From NCBI RefSeq assembly GCF_009852415.1, contig NZ_WOXS01000002.1, positions 1,116,001 to 1,180,000 of the forward strand: DNA of 64,000 bases. Direction: 5' to 3'. This document shows, one piece after another, positions 61,450 through 64,000 of the stretch. The notes under the pieces are model-generated. The model was not told the origin of the DNA. It did not search any database and worked only from the letters and a program-made list of their open reading frames with translations. Origin of the DNA: Streptomyces sp. Tu 3180. GTDB taxonomy: Bacteria; Actinomycetota; Actinomycetes; Streptomycetales; Streptomycetaceae. Every line of letters begins with the position of its first letter. Within the stretch, counting starts at the first letter, position 1. The translations under genes and the position numbers were made by a program.

Positions 61450-62118
61450 ATGGCCATGGCGAGGGAGCACACGAACACGGTGCGGGCGCTGGAGGGGCTG
61501 GAGCACGGCGACCCGGCGGTACGGCTGAGAGCGGCGCTGGCGGTCGGCACGGCCGCGGACCCGCGGTCCGTCGGCACGCTCGTCGGACGATGCGCGGTCG
61601 AGCCCGACTTCCACGTGCGCGACATGCTCACCTGGGCACTCACCCGCCACGCGTCGTCGACGACGGTCCCGAAGCTCCTCGAGGAACTCCGCTCGGAGCG
61701 CGCGCAGGCACGAAGCCAGGCCCTGCACACGCTGTCCAAGATCGGGGACCGGCGAGCGTGGCCGGCGATCACACGGGCGCTTCTGACCGACCCCGACGAC
61801 GAGGTGGCGCGGAGCGCCTGGCGGGCGGCGGTCGTACTCGTGCCCGAGGAGGAGAAACCGCGACTGGCCGGAGTGCTGGCGACACAGCTCGGGCGCGGCG
61901 AACGCGAGACGTGGCTGAGCCTCAGCCGGGCGCTGACCGCGCTCGGCGAGGTGATCACGCAGGTCCTGGAGACCGCGATGACGGCTTCCGACCCCCGCGT
62001 GCGCGAACACGCGATCGCCACGGAGCGGCTGTTGCGCGACCCGGATGCCGGATCCGGGTTCGCGATCGAGGAGGCGAAGCGCATCGTCGCCCTCGGGCCG
62101 GCCGGCCAGGAGGGTTGA
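61450..62118 (+). CDS. HEAT-repeat protein
   Basis: The 222-residue protein is made almost wholly of HEAT/PBS-type helical repeats. Successive units are HGDPAVRLRAALAVGTAADP, EPDFHVRDMLTWALTRHASS, ERAQARSQALHTLSKIGDRR, and DDEVARSAWRAAVVLVPEEE, then SDPRVREHAIATERLLRD. Such solenoids bind proteins or DNA (some resemble AlkD). ATG 61,450 has GAGGAGGTGG upstream; an in-frame TTG at 61,423 overlaps the operator region. It is the first gene of an operon with a MerR regulator that carries the same kind of repeats, only 6 bases apart. Confidence 0.88.
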   Translation: MAMAREHTNTVRALEGLEHGDPAVRLRAALAVGTAADPRSVGTLVGRCAVEPDFHVRDMLTWALTRHASSTTVPKLLEELRSERAQARSQALHTLSKIGDRRAWPAITRALLTDPDDEVARSAWRAAVVLVPEEEKPRLAGVLATQLGRGERETWLSLSRALTALGEVITQVLETAMTASDPRVREHAIATERLLRDPDAGSGFAIEEAKRIVALGPAGQEG

Positions 62119-62124
62119 CGGGCG

Positions 62125-63129
62125 GTGTTGATCGGTGAGGTGGCACGGCGGTCCGGGGTCAGCGCCCGCATGCTCAGGCACTACGACTCGCTCGGCCTGG
62201 TGCGCCCGACGGGCCGTACCGAGGCCGGCTACCGGGAGTACTCCGGGGAGGACATCCGGCGGATCTTCCACATCGAGAGCCTGCGGTCGCTGGGGCTGTC
62301 GCTGCGTGAGGTCGGGCGCGCGCTGGACGATCCCGGCTTCACGCCCTCGGAGCTGGTCGGTGACCTCGTCCGCCGGACGCGGGAACGCATCGCGCGTGAG
62401 ACGGAGCTGCTCACGCGGCTCCGCCGGATCGGTGCGGCGGAACCCGCCGACTGGAAGGACGTCCTCCAGACCGTCGCTCTCCTCCAGGCCCTGAACTCGG
62501 AGAGCACCGGGAAGCGCCAGCGCGCGGCCCTGTCCTCGGCCGCGGAAGTACCGGTGCCGGTGGAGGCCCTGGTCGAGGCGGTGTTGAGCGAGACGGACCC
62601 GAACGTCGCCGGGGCCCTTCGCTGGGCCCTGGCGCGCTCGGGCGACGGCGGACTGGCACTGCTGGCGGAGGGCCTCGGCTCGCCCCTGGCCGAGGTGCGG
62701 GAACGTGCCGTCCGGTCCATCGCCGAGCTCCCCCACGACGAGGCGACCGCGGTGCTGCGGGACGCCCTCGCGAACTCCGACGTCGCGGTCCGCAGGAGCG
62801 CGGCCCTGGCGCTCGGGGCACGCCACGTGGCCGACGCGGTCCCGACGCTCATCGACATGATCGTCGAGGAGGTGAACGACGTCGACGCGGCCGACGCGCT
62901 GAGCACGCTGGCGGGTGATCCCGGGTCGGCGGACCGGATCGCCACCGGGCTCGTCGACCGCCTGGCCGACGGCACCCTCGCCGCGCCCGCCCGCCGACGG
63001 CTGACACAGGCGCTCGCCGACGTTCCGGGGGACACGGCGTCCCGCGCCCTGGCGGACCTGTCCCACGACGACGACCGTGTCGTCGCGCTCACCGCGGCCT
63101 ACGTCCTCGAGCTGCGCGGCACACGGTGA
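62125..63129 (+). CDS. MerR-family regulator with C-terminal HEAT repeats
   Basis: The 334-residue protein has a MerR DNA-binding head (VLIGEVARRSGVSARMLRHY, then DSLGLVRPTGRTEAGYREYS and RIFHIESLRSLGLSLREVGR) and a dimerisation helix to about residue 125. In place of a small ligand pocket it has HEAT-type repeats such as TDPNVAGALRWALARSGDGG, PLAEVRERAVRSIAELPHDE and SDVAVRRSAALALGARHVAD. The repeats may take up protein partners, including the HEAT protein before it. GTG 62,125 has AGGAGGG upstream. It likely acts at the palindrome at 61,401-61,421. Confidence 0.9.
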   Translation: MLIGEVARRSGVSARMLRHYDSLGLVRPTGRTEAGYREYSGEDIRRIFHIESLRSLGLSLREVGRALDDPGFTPSELVGDLVRRTRERIARETELLTRLRRIGAAEPADWKDVLQTVALLQALNSESTGKRQRAALSSAAEVPVPVEALVEAVLSETDPNVAGALRWALARSGDGGLALLAEGLGSPLAEVRERAVRSIAELPHDEATAVLRDALANSDVAVRRSAALALGARHVADAVPTLIDMIVEEVNDVDAADALSTLAGDPGSADRIATGLVDRLADGTLAAPARRRLTQALADVPGDTASRALADLSHDDDRVVALTAAYVLELRGTR

Positions 63130-63331
63130 CGGGCCTTTCCCGGGGTGCCGGGTGGGGGACGGGGCCGTGCTGCCCTCGCCGCCCGCGGCCCAGGACCTGC
63201 GTCCCACCCCCGGCCGGCGGACCACCCGCCCCGCCGGCGCCCCGAAGTGCTCGGTGAGCGGCGGTCGTCCCCTTCCGCCGCGACGGCGGGCGCCGGTGCC
63301 GCCGGGCCGCGCGCGGCCCGGCGGCATCGGA

Positions 63332-64000
63332 TCAGGCCAGTCGGTCCAGGATCCGCTCCACTTCCGCGAGGATCGCCGCGCCGACCGGTTCCAGCCGCGC
63401 TCGCTCGTGCAGCAGGGCCCACGCGGCCCGGACGATCTCGGTGCGGTGCGCGAGGTACCCGCGGATGTCGGTGGTGGGCACCTCGGGGACGCCCTTGTCG
63501 ATCAGCAGTGAGGTGAGGTGGATCTCCCGGGCGAAGGAGTAGCAGCCGTGGAAGACGGCGGTCAGCGGCCGGTCGGCGTTCACCACGGGGCTGACGGCCC
63601 GGTCCTCGGGATTGGAGCACAGGGGCATCAGGTCGATCAGCGTGCTCATCCGGTTGTGGCCCGTCTCGTGGACCAGCGTCTGCGCCGCCATCAGCGCCGG
63701 ACGGGGACTGCTGACGATCTGGCCGCGGAAGGCGTGGATGCTGTAGTTGTGCGGCCGCAGCCCGGCCCACGGCATGGGCAGCAGGCGCTCGACGCACGAC
63801 CGCGTCTCCTCCCAGGCCTCCGGCCACACCGCGCGCAGCAGTTCCGCGGCCTCGGTGAACTCGTCGTGGAAGCGGGCCACGTCCGCCGGCTCGACGGAGG
63901 GCAGCACCTCGGTCGGCGGCAGGTGCTCGTCCAGCCAGTGGGAGGGGGCGGGCACGATCCAGGGGCCGTCGAGGACGCGTCCCAACGCCCCCGTGCCGGG
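63332..64000 (-). CDS. aKG-HExxH-type peptide beta-hydroxylase domain, partial (5' end outside window)
   Basis: The minus-strand frame is open from the right edge to its stop at 63,332, giving at least 222 residues of a C-terminal region. It contains PHNYSIHAFRGQIVSSPRPA, then the metal motif LVHETGHNRM (His-Glu-x2-His) and STLIDLMPLCSN, and later FHGCYSFAREIHLTSLLIDK. This order is characteristic of the aKG-HExxH proteins, 2-oxoglutarate-dependent enzymes that hydroxylate precursor peptides of RiPP natural products. Related but inactivated domains are fused to FxsB radical-SAM enzymes; here the HExxH motif is intact. A GTG at 63,985 could start a short form, but the reading continues coherently (GALGRVLDGPWIVP), so I treat it as truncated by the window. 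Confidence 0.75.
   Translation of the reverse strand, partial: PGTGALGRVLDGPWIVPAPSHWLDEHLPPTEVLPSVEPADVARFHDEFTEAAELLRAVWPEAWEETRSCVERLLPMPWAGLRPHNYSIHAFRGQIVSSPRPALMAAQTLVHETGHNRMSTLIDLMPLCSNPEDRAVSPVVNADRPLTAVFHGCYSFAREIHLTSLLIDKGVPEVPTTDIRGYLAHRTEIVRAAWALLHERARLEPVGAAILAEVERILDRLA

Noticed and set aside
60847..63327. Long minus-strand frame of over 800 codons
   Set aside because: Antisense to the SDR, HEAT and MerR-HEAT genes, whose motifs are unambiguous on the plus strand.

Overview
The window is high-GC DNA (roughly 70% or more G+C over most of its length) with GTG and TTG starts, GTGA/ATGA gene overlaps, purine-rich ribosome binding sites and long antisense open frames. Gene content (EF-hand calcium sensor, LAL-type LuxR regulator, DUF6223, DUF4383, Trypco1/nSTAND system, BVMO, HelR) points to Streptomyces or a close relative. 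The mixture of catabolic, resistance and regulatory genes with many mobile-element remnants suggests an accessory part of the chromosome, such as an arm, rather than the conserved core. No tRNA, rRNA, CRISPR array or replication origin was seen.

Layout. 0-2.5 kb: an edge-truncated secreted beta-helix protein, a Tat-exported GH109 enzyme and an EF-hand protein. 2.7-6.3 kb: a rifamycin-resistance operon, made of a rifamycin-associated element, a rifamycin-type glycosyltransferase and the RNA polymerase protection ATPase HelR. 6.4-15.3 kb: a PPOX protein, a TetR/MFS drug-export pair with tandem operators, a head-to-head pair of 5'-truncated genes (CocE hydrolase and MFS transporter) and a three-gene alcohol dehydrogenase operon. 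15.5-33.5 kb: a membrane Ser/Thr kinase, an esterase plus metallo-hydrolase pair facing a large LuxR ATPase, a DinB-like protein, a sodium:solute symporter with its small partner, a two-component system, DUF membrane proteins and an MMPL exporter.

33.5-56 kb is the most mosaic part. It holds a UPF0114-IstB fusion, a stretch of gene fragments (SDR, HxlR, DUF1963), an nSTAND conflict-system operon (Trypco1 followed by a trypsin-STAND ATPase-TM-WD40 protein), decayed IS256 and IS5 copies, an odd membrane-anchored receiver protein, and then two intact elements inserted side by side at one CTAG site. These are an IS701-family insertion sequence and a 2.96-kb IS5-type transposon that carries its own TetR-regulated MFS exporter.

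56-64 kb returns to ordinary genes: a Baeyer-Villiger monooxygenase divergent from an SMP-30-like lipoprotein over a perfect operator, two TetR regulators, an SDR, a HEAT-repeat/MerR-HEAT regulatory pair with a MerR-type operator, and the edge-truncated C-terminal part of an aKG-HExxH peptide hydroxylase.

Recurring theme: resistance or export genes paired with local TetR-like regulators and palindromic operators, and repeated loss of gene starts at head-to-head junctions (near 11,288 and 37,115), which is either real deletion or an assembly artefact.
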